A stretch of 64,000 nucleotides of DNA from NCBI GenBank assembly GCA_025602905.1, contig JAHLKI010000025.1, positions 310,001 through 374,000 of the forward strand, read 5' to 3'. How positions within the stretch are numbered: position 1 is the stretch's first letter; each line of letters begins with the position of its first letter. The translations under genes were made by a program, and so were the position numbers. The DNA comes from Phlyctochytrium arcticum (taxonomy: Eukaryota; Chytridiomycota; Chytridiomycetes; Chytridiales; Chytridiaceae). This document shows positions 20,501-30,858 of the stretch, in pieces. The notes under the pieces were generated by a model. The model was not told the DNA's origin. It did not search any database and was given only the letters and a program-made list of their open reading frames with translations.

Positions 20501-20564
20501 GGAACAGTTTGTACGCACTGCCAGCACAAAAGAGAGTTTCATCGAACTGTTCGGGGATGACTAG
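17529..20564 (+). CDS. Helitron H1 Rep tyrosines plus PIF1-family helicase
   Basis: Continuation of the Rep-helicase in a shifted frame. It opens with the tyrosine motif region DIKQYVLKYTYKPQ, the likely catalytic Tyr pair of the rolling-circle transposase. The helicase half has Walker A GQAGTGKS near residue 515, a Walker B variant IVDETTLL near 590, and GGVSILICGNWYQLSAWSG (the PIF1 GD-x-QLPP equivalent). RNMRQGAQ and then VDKIQGLTVPGVVLAP with YVGWSRG match helicase motifs V and VI. Together with 14980-17530 it makes a full-length Helitron protein. Bases 17832-18226 are the template of the inverted filler at 7751-8145. The frame has no ATG at its start because it is the downstream part of a shifted gene. 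Confidence 0.9.
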   Translation: MLGGEAADIKQYVLKYTYKPQVQFEQIHTIYLSAHRKSQQRENNSVDGEETPAWTKGFRRMKRQVTELTAKMEVTSTMAALYRLRKSAFYESHDVENLYIKSIINAMTLEGEVDVVFGRGADGADDEDAGIGEEESMGDNSIGPAKKLIAVNKGSDYLGRPASNDFESMCLYSFTAEYMKRKTKNVAGTHEFIQGHSQQRSHRLEKRKKTVFVNVVTKRIADLTRDDVTETERERTFQILLFLFKPYRTLACLKTSSSWEQSFYDYTALDDGSANFLALGRFLRNTEDHYLGKRRAAEQGRRNRDAELRENHPELPVILRTSDETECMDGDDSVSETSDTSSEASYEDFYPEDDEEPMTDLRDVPCTQEAMAFATTLGSVPTWQTEIGHVSNLHEFDAAANEVEHPVTTENAMPDRRARIYALFPTMATQIEHYECCLGDSEWREAHANSPNAQVDEFPTIAQVLQHFGLTKEQHRIFVLFAAGLIFAFAAEDDVSLSKSRGTNGSSCRVTASMWGQAGTGKSFILKALLHLARSWGRPDAVMTTAPTGMAGANAGGVHLHKMFNWTTICTRRTRVTPTEILRFAPLKLLIVDETTLLSKQYVALLEETLKMVMDKPHLEMGGVSILICGNWYQLSAWSGTKLYTRLKASDAARIATGHRIYHGIRNVFFLTRNMRQGAQTPYAKLMTNMRTGHLSKDDIALLNGQVLTPGERPIVNDTELFRPILTTANFHRVAFNRGCIEKFALGRQEVVYRFSAVVKATRKGNVTAEERWSLRKLPDTSTGSLAMTLDLCVGAPVQITKNVDHRRKLLNGALGKVVKIQLNDAGTLTESTLGNGTRLLISDKLPDIVFVALKNHENVQLQPGLPRGVVGIRPFQATSAVQVKLPHRSFKIRITQLPFVLAFSLTVDKIQGLTVPGVVLAPLLTPLRKSPQRASMYVGWSRGTTLEGPMATRILQPLTAADIEYFKPSPEIVKELERLKRLAGQTDVRMEQFVRTASTKESFIELFGDD

Positions 20565-21265
20565 TAGAACTCATGTAATATAGAAGTAGTTTCAATCAGA
20601 TTTTTATTCTTGGAAGGTACAAGTAGCACTGTGGGTCACTCTATGGTAAAGTACCTAAAAAAGTTGTATTGGTCAGACCTTCGCGCAAGTGGATATTGAA
20701 GGACGCGATGGAATACTTCCAGGATAACAGACAAGTTGTATTATCGCCCAAGTGGATATTAAAGGACGCGATGGAATCCTTACAGGATAACAGACAACGA
20801 CCAGCGGGAAAGGAAAGTGAGGTATGATATCAAGGATCGCTCACAACGCACCAACATTGAACGGGACCGGCACCGTGAAGATTCATCGCAAAAGGCACGA
20901 GCAAAAACGGTGGCAGTGAGGTGGACCGTGCTTACGTAAGCAAAATTTGAGGAACTCTGCTCCGGACTCAGCTGAGAAAATCCCACGCGCGTTTGAAAAT
21001 TATTTGAGCACACTATGATGCTGACCACCCAAGGAAAATCATATGGGATGCAAGAGAAAAAAATGACCGATTTTCCAAATGTCTTAAAAAATTTCAGCTC
21101 GTAGGAAAAAGCGTGGGATCTGGAGAAAATGCAATTTGATCTACGAAAAAACAAAAGAAATACCCCCATTCTCCATGGAAACAAGGGTCTGGGGTGACTG
21201 GGCCAGGGGCGTTTCAAAGGCGACACTTGGTGGTGCCCCAGACCCCTCTAAGACTCTGGTATATA
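20565..21265. other. Non-coding region with a two-copy tandem repeat
   Basis: No convincing gene. Two tandem copies of a 63-72 bp unit (20661-20732 and 20733-20795) share AAGTGGATATT, GGACGCGATGGAAT and CAGGATAACAGAC. This could be the 3' subterminal part of Helitron H1, but I could not place a CTRR terminus. Long antisense frames here look like shadows. Confidence 0.45.
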
Positions 21266-22371
21266 CAGTGACTTCCAAAAACGTTCCAATGTTTTCAATA
21301 TTTTTTGAAACACATACTTTTTGCCTATGGAAGTACGGATTTGGGGGGTCTCCATTAATGAAAGAATGATCAACAGTATCCAGGGTACATCTTTCATTAT
21401 GAGAGTGGAGGGATATATAGCATGTAGGCCTCAGAATTATTTTTTATACCTCTGGCATGCATTGGAACGTTTTTGCTGCGCAGCATGGATGTACCCCCCC
21501 CAAGTGGATTGTTACAATGGCAACAGGTACTATGGCAACAGCTGTGGCTTTTTTCTGATCCCCTGGGTATAAAAGACTGGCCCAGCACCAATTTCTCCTT
21601 CATTATTTGTCATGCGTCCACTTTCACCAGACACCAAAAACAACATCCTCTCCCAGCTCTCTGCTGGACGTTCCACCCGACAGATTGCTTCAGCACTGGG
21701 TGTAGGTCAAGGCACGGTCTCCAGAGTCAGGTCAGCACTACTTCCGGATGCTCCATTGCCATCTCCTGGTCGACCCAAGCTTCTTTCACAACGAAATGTG
21801 TCTCGGGCAGTTTCCATGGTTACCTCTGGTGAAGCTGAAACTGCACCTGCTGTTGCTCGTGCTTTACAAGACGTTACCAACAAAGTTGTTTCCCCCTCTA
21901 CAGTGCGTCGGGAACTGAAACGGGTTGGTTTGAAGGCTGCTGTCAAGCAAAAGAAGCCTTTACTCTTACCACGTCATCGCAAGGCTCGTATGGATTGGGC
22001 TTTGGCACATAAGGATTGGACTTTGGAGGACTGGAAACGGGTTGTGTGGACTGACGAAACCAAGATCAATCGTCTGGGGTCAGATGGACGCAAGTGGGTG
22101 TGGAAGAAGCCAGGGGAGGGCCTGTCTGATAGGTCTGTGCAAGGAACATTGAAATTTGGTGGGGGGTCTCTGATGATGTGGGGCTGTATGTTCTGGCAGG
22201 GGCCGGGATATGCCGCAAAGATCGACGGCCGAATGGATGCCGAACTCTACTGTCAAATTCTGGAGGACGACTTTCAAGCTAGCCTTCGGTATTACAAGTT
22301 ACGGCCAAGGAGCGTTATTTTTCAACAAGACAATGATCCCAAACATACAAGTCGTTTGGCCAGAAAGTGGT
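21266..22371 (+). mobile_element. Tc1-like element, copy 1, 3'-truncated
   Basis: Starts at the terminal repeat CAGTGACTTCC preceded by TA (21264-21265). It matches the complete copy at 55067-56662 (opposite strand) base for base over long stretches, and loses homology after 22371. An inner inverted copy of the 15-bp motif AAAAACGTTCCAATG occurs at about 21463-21477. The 3' third, including the catalytic Glu and right terminal repeat, is missing, so it cannot transpose alone. Confidence 0.9.
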
Positions 22372-22373
22372 AG
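21612..22373 (+). pseudogene. Tc1/mariner transposase, truncated
   Basis: About 253 residues of a Tc1-like DDE transposase. An N-terminal paired-like helix-turn-helix reads RSTRQIASALGVGQGTVSRV (about 18-37), with a second HTH near residues 60-110. The first catalytic Asp is in VVWTDETKI, the second in QQDNDPKHTS. Homology stops at RLARKW just after the second Asp; the frame then meets a stop. The expected Glu (NPIEHLW in copy 2) is absent. The ATG lies 346 bp inside the left end, the same distance as in copy 2. Confidence 0.9.
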
Positions 22374-23226
22374 AAACAGGAATGCTGTCACAACTCCTGT
22401 CCCCTCTGGCAACAAAGAGAACCCCGCGGTCAACCCTCCCTCACCCAGCGGCGATTCAATCCCCACGGTGGTACTGGCCACTATCAGGGAGTCGCTAGTG
22501 CCTTTGCCCCTGCGCCGACAACCATATATCAATCTAGGAAACCACATTGATATTGAAGGTTTTCAGAGTGTTTCGATGCCGGCGGAGAGGAGCCCCCTAA
22601 CGGATGTTACAAATGGGCAATCATCCACCAAGGCCAAGAAAATCAAAGTCCGAGAGTTCCTGAAAACCAATTGTTTGAACTACGATCTGACAGCTTGTGG
22701 GTGCAAGGTTTTCAACTGCCAATGTGCAGCTATGTACCAATGGATTGCTACCAAGTCTATCGAACACTTCTCTGAGAACATCGACAAGAGCCCCGTCCGC
22801 GGTGATGAAGGTAAATAAGCCAGAGGTGTCGCATCAGTGCCTTGCGAGCTGTGCGCTTTTTCCTTCCAAGAACGATCACTCACCTTCTTCGAAATACTTT
22901 GTAGAATCTTCCGTTTCAACCCCAGCTTGACTGCTCGAGTGTATGTTCATCAGTTTGCCGTTTATGTCCCCCCCGGAATTTCTTTCACGCGTTTTAGACG
23001 TCGGTTTTCGAGCCATCACATCTCTTCTTACATAGTCTCAGGTAGCGGACAGCACTCCTATAAAGTCATCGATATGTTTCCATCATTTTCAATACTCAGT
23101 TGTGTTATTTCATATAAGGTTTGGGGCATTTTCAGGTACCCTCTCATTCTTGCGGAACGCGTTTGGACTGTCGGACATTGCTTACGTAATATTTTCCCGC
23201 CAAAAACCCGGGTTGCGCTGAGCCGC
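22372..23226 (+). other. Probable degenerate 5' region of Helitron H2
   Basis: A frame up to 22818 encodes a Pro/Ser-rich stretch with RSPLTDVTNGQ and a Cys cluster (ACGCKVFNCQCAAMYQW). It is preceded by the Tc1 break and followed by non-conserved sequence before recognisable Rep residues begin near 23227. The position suggests the N-terminal exon(s) of the Helitron H2 gene, but homology is not clear to me. Confidence 0.35.
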
Positions 23227-23563
23227 ACCCACCAGGACGACTTGAGGGCAGAACTTTATTCGGGAATTCGAGATGCTGTCGACAGCGATTATCACAATAC
23301 AACGTGTTTGGGGAAGCGGATTATATTACCATCAACTCATCAAGTGTCTCCTCGAAACATGCTCCAAAATTACCAGGATGCCATGGGAATCGCCCGCGAG
23401 TATGGAAAGCCCACCTATTTTGTCACATTCACCTGCAATCCCAATTGGCCCGAGATTCAGGACAACCTAGAGCCTGGCCGGCAGGCGAACAATCGGCCCA
23501 ATTTGGAAGTGCGCAGTTTTATAATGCGGATCAACTTGTTGAAAAATGATCTGTTTAAGAAAG
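23227..23563 (+). pseudogene. Helitron H2 Rep, 5' exon fragment
   Basis: Encodes the Helitron_like_N region: DLRAELYSGIRDAV, GKRIILPSTHQVSPRNM, QNYQDAMGIAREYGKP, FVTFTCNPNWPEIQ and a segment ending INLLKNDLFKK. The exon ends at 23563 with a splice donor (AAAG|GTAG). The next base after gtag is the start of a Copia LTR. The matching acceptor and downstream exon lie at 47555-47614, so this gene is split by about 24 kb of inserted elements. Upstream Rep sequence is poorly preserved, so the Helitron was probably already decaying. Confidence 0.82.
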
Positions 23564-23567
23564 GTAG

Positions 23568-23735
23568 TGATGTGAACCACAGTAGATTGGAGTTGTTTGA
23601 TTGTCAATTTAGTACAGGGACAACGCAGCGATCGTGCTTCCTTTATACAGATCAGAGACAATCTAGAAATTTCTACAAAGCTTGGTGGCAAATATTTTAC
23701 CTCACTTTGTACACGTGATCATCTGGTTTGCAATA
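23568..23735 (-). repeat. Copia B 3' LTR (168 bp)
   Basis: Matches the two halves of the 5' LTR. In minus orientation it ends GTTCACATCA; its first dinucleotide reads TA rather than the TG seen in the other LTR. A polypurine tract (GAGGGGGAG) lies directly next to it at about 23736-23744. Confidence 0.8.
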
Positions 23736-23744
23736 CTCCCCCTC

Positions 23745-23879
23745 AGCACAACGCTGCGTAAATCAAGAAGACAAAGTCCTATTGACAGAGTAAGCTTGAG
23801 AGACAACGAAGTCCGAGGAGATTGGTGAGTTCCCGATGAATTGCAGGTGGAAGGCTTTTGGTGAATATGTCTGCGATGT
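23745..23879 (-). pseudogene. Copia B RNase H C-terminus
   Basis: Minus-strand residues NIADIFTKSLPPAIHRELTN form the classic copia C-terminal motif. The segment continues the frame that ends at 30859 on the far side of the Gypsy insertion: ...VRSREN joins IADIFTKS once the Gypsy and one 5-bp target copy are removed. It leads into the polypurine tract and 3' LTR. Confidence 0.85.
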
Positions 23880-24188
23880 TGCAGTAGGATTGGGGTCGGC
23901 TACTAGAAAGAGAGAAAGAGAGAGAGACATGGACAGATATCCGGCTTCCCAGGCCGCGGTGAGTTCGGGTAGGGTATTCTCGCAGAGGAAGAGAAAAGTG
24001 TAAAGAACAAGAATACAGATGCGAGACGTGCTTTTATTCAGAAGAAAAAGGAAGAAACAGACATCACGTGTAAAGGTCGTCAGTGGTTGGCTGGAACACC
24101 AAGACACTAGGACACTAAGATGTACTGCGCGACGCGTTGTGCAGCAGCGCAGTAGCGCAGTCACCCATCAAACCACAAACCCGCTACA
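23880..24188 (-). repeat. Gypsy 3' LTR (309 bp)
   Basis: Aligns with 30536-30853 throughout but with many substitutions, especially in the GA-rich stretch near 23905-23930. A TATA-like region lies near the sequence encoding CTTTTATTCAG on the plus strand. Confidence 0.9.
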
Positions 24189-24861
24189 CCCCCCTCAGAC
24201 TCGACGGTCTGAGTTCCTGGAAAGAGCGCGAGTCTAAAGATCAGGGTTTGTGTTTCAGCAACAAGATTGAAGTTTCCGTTTATCAGCGCAACCTCACCGG
24301 GCCTCTATATACCGGTCTCGCCAGACGTATATAGATACCACGCGGTGCAAGTGAGCCAGACCGGACTCACACCAAGACATCTGGTTACTTGAGTTGTGAA
24401 GGGGCACGTATCCAGCAATCTTGCTGTGGCACGAGTGAGTAGCTGTGATTGACAGCTGTCCCGAGACTCTTGCAGATTGTGCAAGATCAGGTGTGTATGT
24501 GTTTCCTTACGTTGAAGGTTATAACGCGTAATAACGGGAAGACTTTAGTCTTGCTGTCCCGGTCTTTTATCATCAATGCACTGACAATGCATCCACTCGG
24601 CTCAGGCTGATCAGGCATACCAGAGTCCTGACAGGCAAGACGCACCGTCAGCAAGGGGCAACCTTGGATGTAATCTCAGTGATTTTGAGATTGTAGCACG
24701 CGTGCGTTATGTCATGATGCAGGGTGCGAAACCCAAAGAGTGATATCAAACACACTCGCTGCTGTTTGAGCAGTTTAAACATGTTTTTCCTGTTTCGGAA
24801 TGTTAAGAGGTGCATCGTGTCCGTGATTGACAGAGAAACACATATTCCTGTTCACCACAAC
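24189..24861 (-). other. Gypsy 3' untranslated region
   Basis: About 670 bp between the chromodomain stop and the polypurine tract/LTR. I see no gene or repeat in it. Confidence 0.5.
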
Positions 24862-25131
24862 TTACGCACTTCTGCGCTTTTTGCGTTGTGATCGATTCAA
24901 TGAGGCTGTTGCTGACTGACTGTCAGTAGCCACGGCTGGTCCTAGAGCCTTCTTGCGCTTTGCCGGTCGCGCAGATGGACCCTTTGCTACTGAGGGGTTT
25001 GCTGTTTCCCAACTTCTCAGTGCGTCGGTTTCCTCGAGGTTCTCACGCGGCTTCCAAGTCGCGTCCTCGGGCCCAAAGCCTTCCCATTGAACAAGGTACA
25101 TCCGCTTACGGTGACGGACCTTCTCGTCCAT
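24862..25131 (-). pseudogene. Gypsy integrase chromodomain
   Basis: Encodes DEKVRHRKRMYLVQWEGFG followed by PEDATWKPRENL, a typical chromodomain with the aromatic positions Tyr, Trp and Trp. It is followed by a Lys/Arg-rich tail (SQRKKRRSA). Chromodomains at the integrase C-terminus define chromoviruses and direct insertion towards marked heterochromatin. The frame is out of register with the integrase core upstream (PHPMRMVHPTFHVDILKAWH near 25200-25290). Confidence 0.88.
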
Positions 25132-26662
25132 AATGCGGTCTACAAAACATTGTTCTTTGCTGTTTTAGCAACACAGGTTCGGGTGCATCCTTCGTGGCAC
25201 GATGGGCTATAGAGCCTGGTTTGTGCCATGCCTTCAGGATGTCGACATGGAATGTCGGGTGTACCATACGCATTGGATGCGGCAATTCCAATGTGTAAGT
25301 ATCGGGATGTGGACCGGCTCCTTTGACCTTGAATGGGCCGAGCCAATAACGCTGGGATATGAATTCCCTTGCGTTTAAGCAAGACTAAATCGCCTTCTTT
25401 GAATGCAAGCGGCGGACGACCCTTGCCGTGGTTTCTTGCTTGAGCATCTTGCGCATCGCGTAAACGCTGTTGCACAACCCGTTCGATCTCTTGGACGGAC
25501 TTAACAAATTTGGAAACTTGTTCCTTTGTTGGCTTGGAAACATCCTTTAGACCTTCCCGGGTATGGTATCCAGCGGATACCTCGGGGAGACGGCCTTTGT
25601 CGATCATGAACGGGGCATAGCCGGTGCTTGATGGTGTAGAGTTCAGGTGAAATTCCACCAAAGGTAGAATGTCAACCCAGTTCTGACCATCTCCGTCTAT
25701 GTAGGCCTTCAGCACGTTCTTGACAGACTTGTCTTGCGTTCGCATTTTCCGTCTGTCTGCTGATGTCGAGCGGTTGCGACCTCTAGCTTAATGCCTAGTG
25801 CGGCAGTGAATGCTTGCCAAAATTCGGACAAGATTCTGCTATCGCGGTCGCTGACAATGACCTTGGGAGCACCTTCGTTCTTGAAGAAGTGCTGTATAAA
25901 GAGAGGCGCGAGCTCTGTACTTGAAACCTCCACGTTACAGGGGATCAAGTACACACGTCCTGACAGGTAGTCAACAATGACAAGGGCGGCATCGTAGTAA
26001 TCGCCGTTATGGCTAGTCCTTCCCCCCCACGATTCCGTCCTTGGCAGTGAGACAAAGTCCATGCCAATGGTGTGCCAGCGCTTGTCAGGCACTGGGAGCG
26101 AGCGTAACAGTCCTACATCTCGTGCGGGACTACGGAATCGTTGACATGCCGCACAAGTGCGGACATAGGCTGCAACGTCCTGTTCCATAGTGGGCCAATG
26201 GTATTTTTGCAATAAACGACCAAAAATTGTATGCTTACAAGTGTGGCCAGTGGTGACCAACGTATCGTGGTATTGCGCAAGCAAAGCACTACGTAGGGCA
26301 TCGGGCACATACAGGCAATCCTCGTATCGGAGCAACGTCAATGTTTGACCAGTGTTGCTTTTCTCCGGAAGGACTTCTACAGAGTATCGCCGTTCTGGAA
26401 CGGTCATGGTCTCTGGGGCAGAAGCCTTGTCTTCGAGAGTCTTTTGCATCTGAAAAGCAAAATCGTCTGTAAGTAACAATTCAGCCCAGACTGACATGTC
26501 TACGGGGAGTTCGAATTGTTTTGTCGCCTGTGCAATCTGTTTCGATGCACGCTTTTTGGCACGCGCAGCATTGACCGTCACCACAAGACTAGACTTGCCG
26601 CGAGGTGTGCTGGCGGAATGCATGGCAATGGCGTTCAGGACCACGCGCTGAGCGCAGTCCAT
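25106..26662 (-). pseudogene. Gypsy integrase
   Basis: Three frame segments make one integrase. 25709-26662 has the H2C2 finger (HDTLVTTGHTCKH ... CAACQRF), the first Asp in GMDFVSLP, the second in VSDRDSR and the Glu in QTDGKCERK. A shift just after the Glu leads into 25140-25745 (NWVDILPLVEFHLNST, FKEGDLVLLKRKGIH), and another shift leads into HVDILKAWHKPG near 25200. The catalytic triad is present, but the reading frame is broken at least twice. Confidence 0.87.
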
Positions 26663-27805
26663 AGTATGGGTTTTGGCTCAACACATCGGCTACCGTATTC
26701 CATTCACCGGGAAGATACTCGATGTCGAAGTCAAATTCCTGAAGCAACTCGACCCAATTCGCTTGTCGCCGACTCAAGTGCTGCTGATCCTGTAAATAGA
26801 TCAGGGACTTGTGGTCCACAAACGCACGAAAGTGACGTCCCAATAGGAACTGTCGATTTGCCTTCAAAGTTTTGACCAGAGCGAGTAACTCCTGTTCGTG
26901 AACGGGGTATCGTGTCTCCGCGTCTTGCATTTTTCTCGAGAAGTACAAGATGGGTCGCAGTTTAGGCAGGTTCTTGAATCCGTGTATCGTCGTAGGGAGA
27001 GGAGACGGCATCGGATCATCTGGGTCAACTGGTTGCACAAGCCATCCACCGATGGCGAAGCCTGATGCGTCCGAGAACACATAGACTTCCTTTGCAGGAT
27101 CAAACAGCATCAACACTGGAGCCACGTAGTGAACGCTGAAATCTCGGCATTACCCCACTTCCACGGATTATTGCCAGATTGTAGCTCCGAGAGGGGAAAT
27201 GCTATCCGTGCGTACTCGTCAATGTAAGATGACAAGTAGTTCGTCAGTCCAAGGAAGGATTGAATGTCCTTGAAGTTCTTGGGCGTAGCAAAATTGTTGA
27301 CCGCGGCAACTTTGCTTTCAGCAATTCGTGCACCGGATGCTCCCAACATTTGCCCACAGAATTCAACCTCCTGTACTGCCCAGGAGCACTTGGATGGCTT
27401 GACGTAAAGGGCGCTTGATTCAAGAGCAGTTAACACAGTTTCAACATGCTTTTGATGTTCTTCAAGCATATCCGAAAACACAAGGATGTCGTCAAGATAC
27501 GAAATGACGTAGTCATCGTACATGCTCCCAAAAACCTTGTTAATGATGCGTTGGAATGTTGCGGGTGCATTGGTCAAACCAAAGGGCATGACAACATACT
27601 CGAAGTGTCCGAATCGCGTCTTGAACGCGGTTTTCTGGATATCACTGCCTCTGATTCGAACGCAGTGATAGGCATCCTTGATGTCAAGAAGAGAGAAGTA
27701 CTTCTTGCCGACGGTACGGTGACGCAGCTCTCCTAGATGCGGCAATGGGGTACGGTCCTTCTTTGTTTGCTTGTTCAGCCCCCGATAGTCGATACAACAA
27801 CGCAA
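26589..27805 (-). pseudogene. Gypsy reverse transcriptase and RNase H
   Basis: 27110-27805 encodes CIDYRGLNKQTKKD, LLDIKDAYHCVRI, MPFGLTNAPATFQ and the catalytic YLDDILVFSD. A one-base shift near 27115 leads into RNase H in 26589-27125, with VFSDASGFAIGGWLV, YPVHEQELLALVKTL and VDHKSLIYL. A further shift near 26.65 kb separates it from integrase. The region between 27855 and 27805 also changes frame (WIRHS then SPWGAAF). Confidence 0.88.
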
Positions 27806-27853
27806 AGTCCCGTCCTTCTTGGCAGCAAATAGAAAAGCTGCACCCCATGGACT

Positions 27854-28936
27854 TTACGAATGTCTAATCCATCCTTTGGCAAGCAACGTCGTGATCTGAC
27901 GCTTCAGTTCTTCCAGTTCGCTTGGACCCATAGATCGCATGGGAACTGACAGAGGCTTTTCTACGCCCTCGATTTCAATCTTGAAATCATCCTCCCCTCG
28001 AGAAGGTGGTAAGGTGCGTAGCTCTGTAAACACCGTCTTCTTGAATTTCTTGAGAATGCCCAACAGTGGGTTGTCCTCAGGAATGGACGCCAATGGATCT
28101 TCATCCGGAGCTTTTGGTCCGTGAGCCGAACTGTCAGTACCGGAGCTTGCAGGCACGGTAACGCGCGCGGAGGCTGGGGCAACTCGCACACGTCCATTTC
28201 CGTCGATCCACTCAAGAACGTTGACGTTGACGGCAAAAACCGAAGCGGATTCCTTCTTCCACAGAGCTCGAAGAAACTTCTCAGCCTTCAGGTGGGTCTT
28301 CATGTCCTTGACTGAAGCGAGAGGTGACTTGAGACGGGGAGATTCGAGTGGGCAGTCGAACGTTCGCAGGTGAGCGGCATTGCAAGACGGACGTACTTCC
28401 TCACGTTTCCGTGATACGGGTCTTGCTTCGCAAATCCGGCGCATGCTGTCAAACATGGAAGACATGCGCGTACGTTGGTCGACTTTGTCGATTTGGAGTC
28501 CTTCAAGGTCGAGGATGAAAGGGAGGCCGACAATGGCATCTGCTCTGAGCGGCGCGACAATGAACGGTAGTTCACTGAACGAGCATTTGACGCGGTCACA
28601 GTAGAGGTCCAGGTGGCCGATCATCATTCTTTCGGACTTGAAGGTTTCTCCATCGTCGCCCCTTTCTACTTCAATAGCAGAGGATGGACAATATGTTGGA
28701 AATTTGTGCTGTCGAACCAATTTGTCGTTGATCATTAAGGTGTCACAACCTGTATCAACGAGGATTCGTGCCATTTTGCCATTCAGCTTCGCATGAACAA
28801 CAAATGCATGTTCAGCAATTGCTGGTTCAGGTCCACAAGTAACACGTCTTGGGGCATACCGACCGTCATCGTAGGAGGCATCAACCTGGGTAGCCCGGAC
28901 CAAGCCTGACGGCTGGGATAAGGTTGGATGTTCCAA
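27854..28936 (-). pseudogene. Gypsy aspartic protease and start of RT
   Basis: Contains the protease motif ARILVDTGCDTLMIND followed about 90 residues later by ADAIVGLPFILDL, the second conserved protease segment. It leads into the pre-RT region (KPLSVPMRSMGPSELEEL) and stops at WIRHS because of a frameshift just before the RT palm. Confidence 0.85.
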
Positions 28937-29123
28937 AGATTCGGGTTGTTTACCATTCGACGGTGAACCTGGGGTTTGAACTTTGTCAGTACAGAGTTGA
29001 GGGAGACCGATTCTTCAGAATTAGAAGAATTTAATACAGAAGCTGGTTGAGCTAAACTAAGACTAAGTAATTCTATCGGTGCCTCGTTCGACGTGCGACC
29101 TGTGTCGCCTTCTCCCGTCGAAG

Positions 29124-30523
29124 CTAGTTTTTTGGGTCTCTGTGCTTGGCGTCAGGGCAGCGAGCGGTCCAGTGGTTGCCGCTAAGCCCACAAATGTAAC
29201 AATGCATCCGGGGATCATTCCCGTTATGTTGGTCTTTGGGGTTCTTCTTGGCGGGCCTCTTGTTGCTGTCATTGCCCTTGGAGCTGGAGGGTCCAGAGGT
29301 GGGGTTGCCACGGTTGTAGGGTTTGCCGCGGTTGCTGACATTCGCTGCGCTGACATTAGATTTGGGGCTCTTTCCTCCCCCGCTCTTGGCTGGCTGATTG
29401 AGCTCAGTGGTGGCGGTGGCAGGTCCCTTTCCCTTTCTGTCAATAGGTGCGCCAGCGATAGCGAGATATTCCCCATTGGAGTTGCATCCCCAGTCTTGCA
29501 AGTGTTGGGCAGCGGCGGTTTGGATTTGGGTTAAGCTTGACCCTCGATTACCGCCGAAAACATGTTTCACGAGTAAAGACCAGAACGGGCCACCGCGCTT
29601 GAGACCGTTGCGGTAGTACCGCCGAATCTGGATTCGCGGGGGTTCTTCGGCTCAAAGCGGTCGCGCAGCATAACTTCGAACTCCTGACGGGTCCGAGGGC
29701 GTTCCCTCGGTGTCATCGAAGGAAACCAGTCCTTCGCCGTACCCTCAAGTGCTCGGCCAATGTAGTCCACAAAGGAGTCGCCGCATTGTTCATCGGGGGT
29801 GGCGAGAGACTTATCCAGGTAGTCGTAGTGCTTTTGAAGAAAGTCACGGATAGCCGTGGCGCCCCCTTCACCTACTTCACCGGAAAAGCATGCCTGTGCA
29901 GCCCGATGCTGGAGGGTCTTTCTTTCATCCAACTGGAAGGAGGATAAAGTACCCTGTTGATGGTCACGGTTTTCACCACCAAAGGCCGTCTGGGCTGCTT
30001 TCTCGGCTTCCAACGACGCCACCTGCCCCTTCAAGGAAGAGAGCTCGGACATCATATGTTGCAAGTCGGCAGCGCTGAATGGGTTCTGACCACCAAACAA
30101 AAGCGTTTGCTTGGGCGTGGCATGTCCAGACAAGGACATTCTAGCCATTTCCTGCGGAAGGCTGGCTGAGCCTGCGCTGGTGTGTGGGTTGATTGACCCG
30201 GTGCCTGCCACGTCCTTCTGGGGTTGGTCGACATCCATGTCGTCGCCGCCAGCGTGGGGGTCTTGGTGGGGAGCCGTAGCTGCAGTTTCCTTGGGGTGGG
30301 TCAATCCGCCCGCTTTTCCCCCTTCTTCCAGAACGGAAGTGGCGGCGGCAGCAGCAGCGTAAGTGACTTTTCCCGTCTGAGCGGGCTCTCCAGAGTCTGA
30401 GGTGCCTTCGTCAGTTGCTTTGCCTTTTCCTTTGCCTTTGGCGGAGCGGTTGTTGCTGGGTCCCATCGTGCAGTAGGAAGAGACAAAGGGGGAAGGTAGT
30501 ATTGAGGTTCTAGTAAGCAACAA
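29124..30523 (-). pseudogene. Gypsy Gag with variant zinc knuckle
   Basis: 29567-30523 encodes a Lys/Gly-rich N-terminus, a short helical stretch (MSELSSLKGQVASLEAEK) and a gag core (FVDYIGRALEGTAKDWF, FEVMLRDRFEPKNPRESR). After a frameshift near 29.64 kb the frame 29124-29570 carries a knuckle CYICGLSGNHWTARC. This is CX2CX5HX4C, one residue longer than the usual CX2CX4HX4C. Confidence 0.82.
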
Positions 30524-30535
30524 GCAGTGCTACCA

Positions 30536-30853
30536 TGCAGTGGGATCGGGGTCGGCTACCAAAAAGAGAGAGAGAGAAAGAGACAATGGACAGATATGCA
30601 GCTTCCCAGGCCGCTGTGAGTTCGGGTATTGTATTCTCGCAGAGGAAGAGAAAAGTGTAAAGAACAAGAATACAGATGCGAGACGTGCTTTTATACAGAA
30701 GAAAAAGGAAGAAAAAGACATCACGTGTAAAGGTTGTTGGTGGTTGGCTGGAACACCAAGACACCAAGACACCGAGACACTAAGATGTACTGCGCGATGC
30801 GTTGCGCAGAAGCGCAGTAGCGCAGTCACTCATTAAACCACAAACCCGCTACA
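30536..30853 (-). repeat. Gypsy 5' LTR (318 bp)
   Basis: Counterpart of 23880-24188. In minus orientation it is immediately followed by the TGGTAGCA primer-binding region. Confidence 0.9.
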
Positions 30854-30858
30854 GAAGT

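Larger units (their letters stand above)
23880..30853 (-). mobile_element. Ty3/Gypsy chromovirus nested in Copia B
   Basis: LTRs at 30536-30853 (5', minus orientation) and 23880-24188 (3') start TGTAGCGGG and end ACTGCA. The primer-binding region directly after the 5' LTR reads TGGTAGCACTGC. A G-rich polypurine tract (GAGGGGGGTG) precedes the 3' LTR. Target copies gaagt (30854-30858) and gatgt (23875-23879) differ by one base. Internal order is Gag, protease, RT, RNase H, integrase, chromodomain. At least five frameshifts, plus visibly diverged LTRs, make it an old inactive copy. Confidence 0.93.

Noticed and set aside
20780..21226. 148-residue minus-strand frame downstream of Helitron H1
   Set aside because: No recognisable motifs, overlaps the tandem repeat and runs up to the Tc1 boundary; most likely chance.
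23880..24188. Independent dispersed repeat or SINE, with a second copy at 30536
   Set aside because: TG/CA ends, primer-binding site, polypurine tract and target copies show the two are the LTR pair of the Gypsy element.
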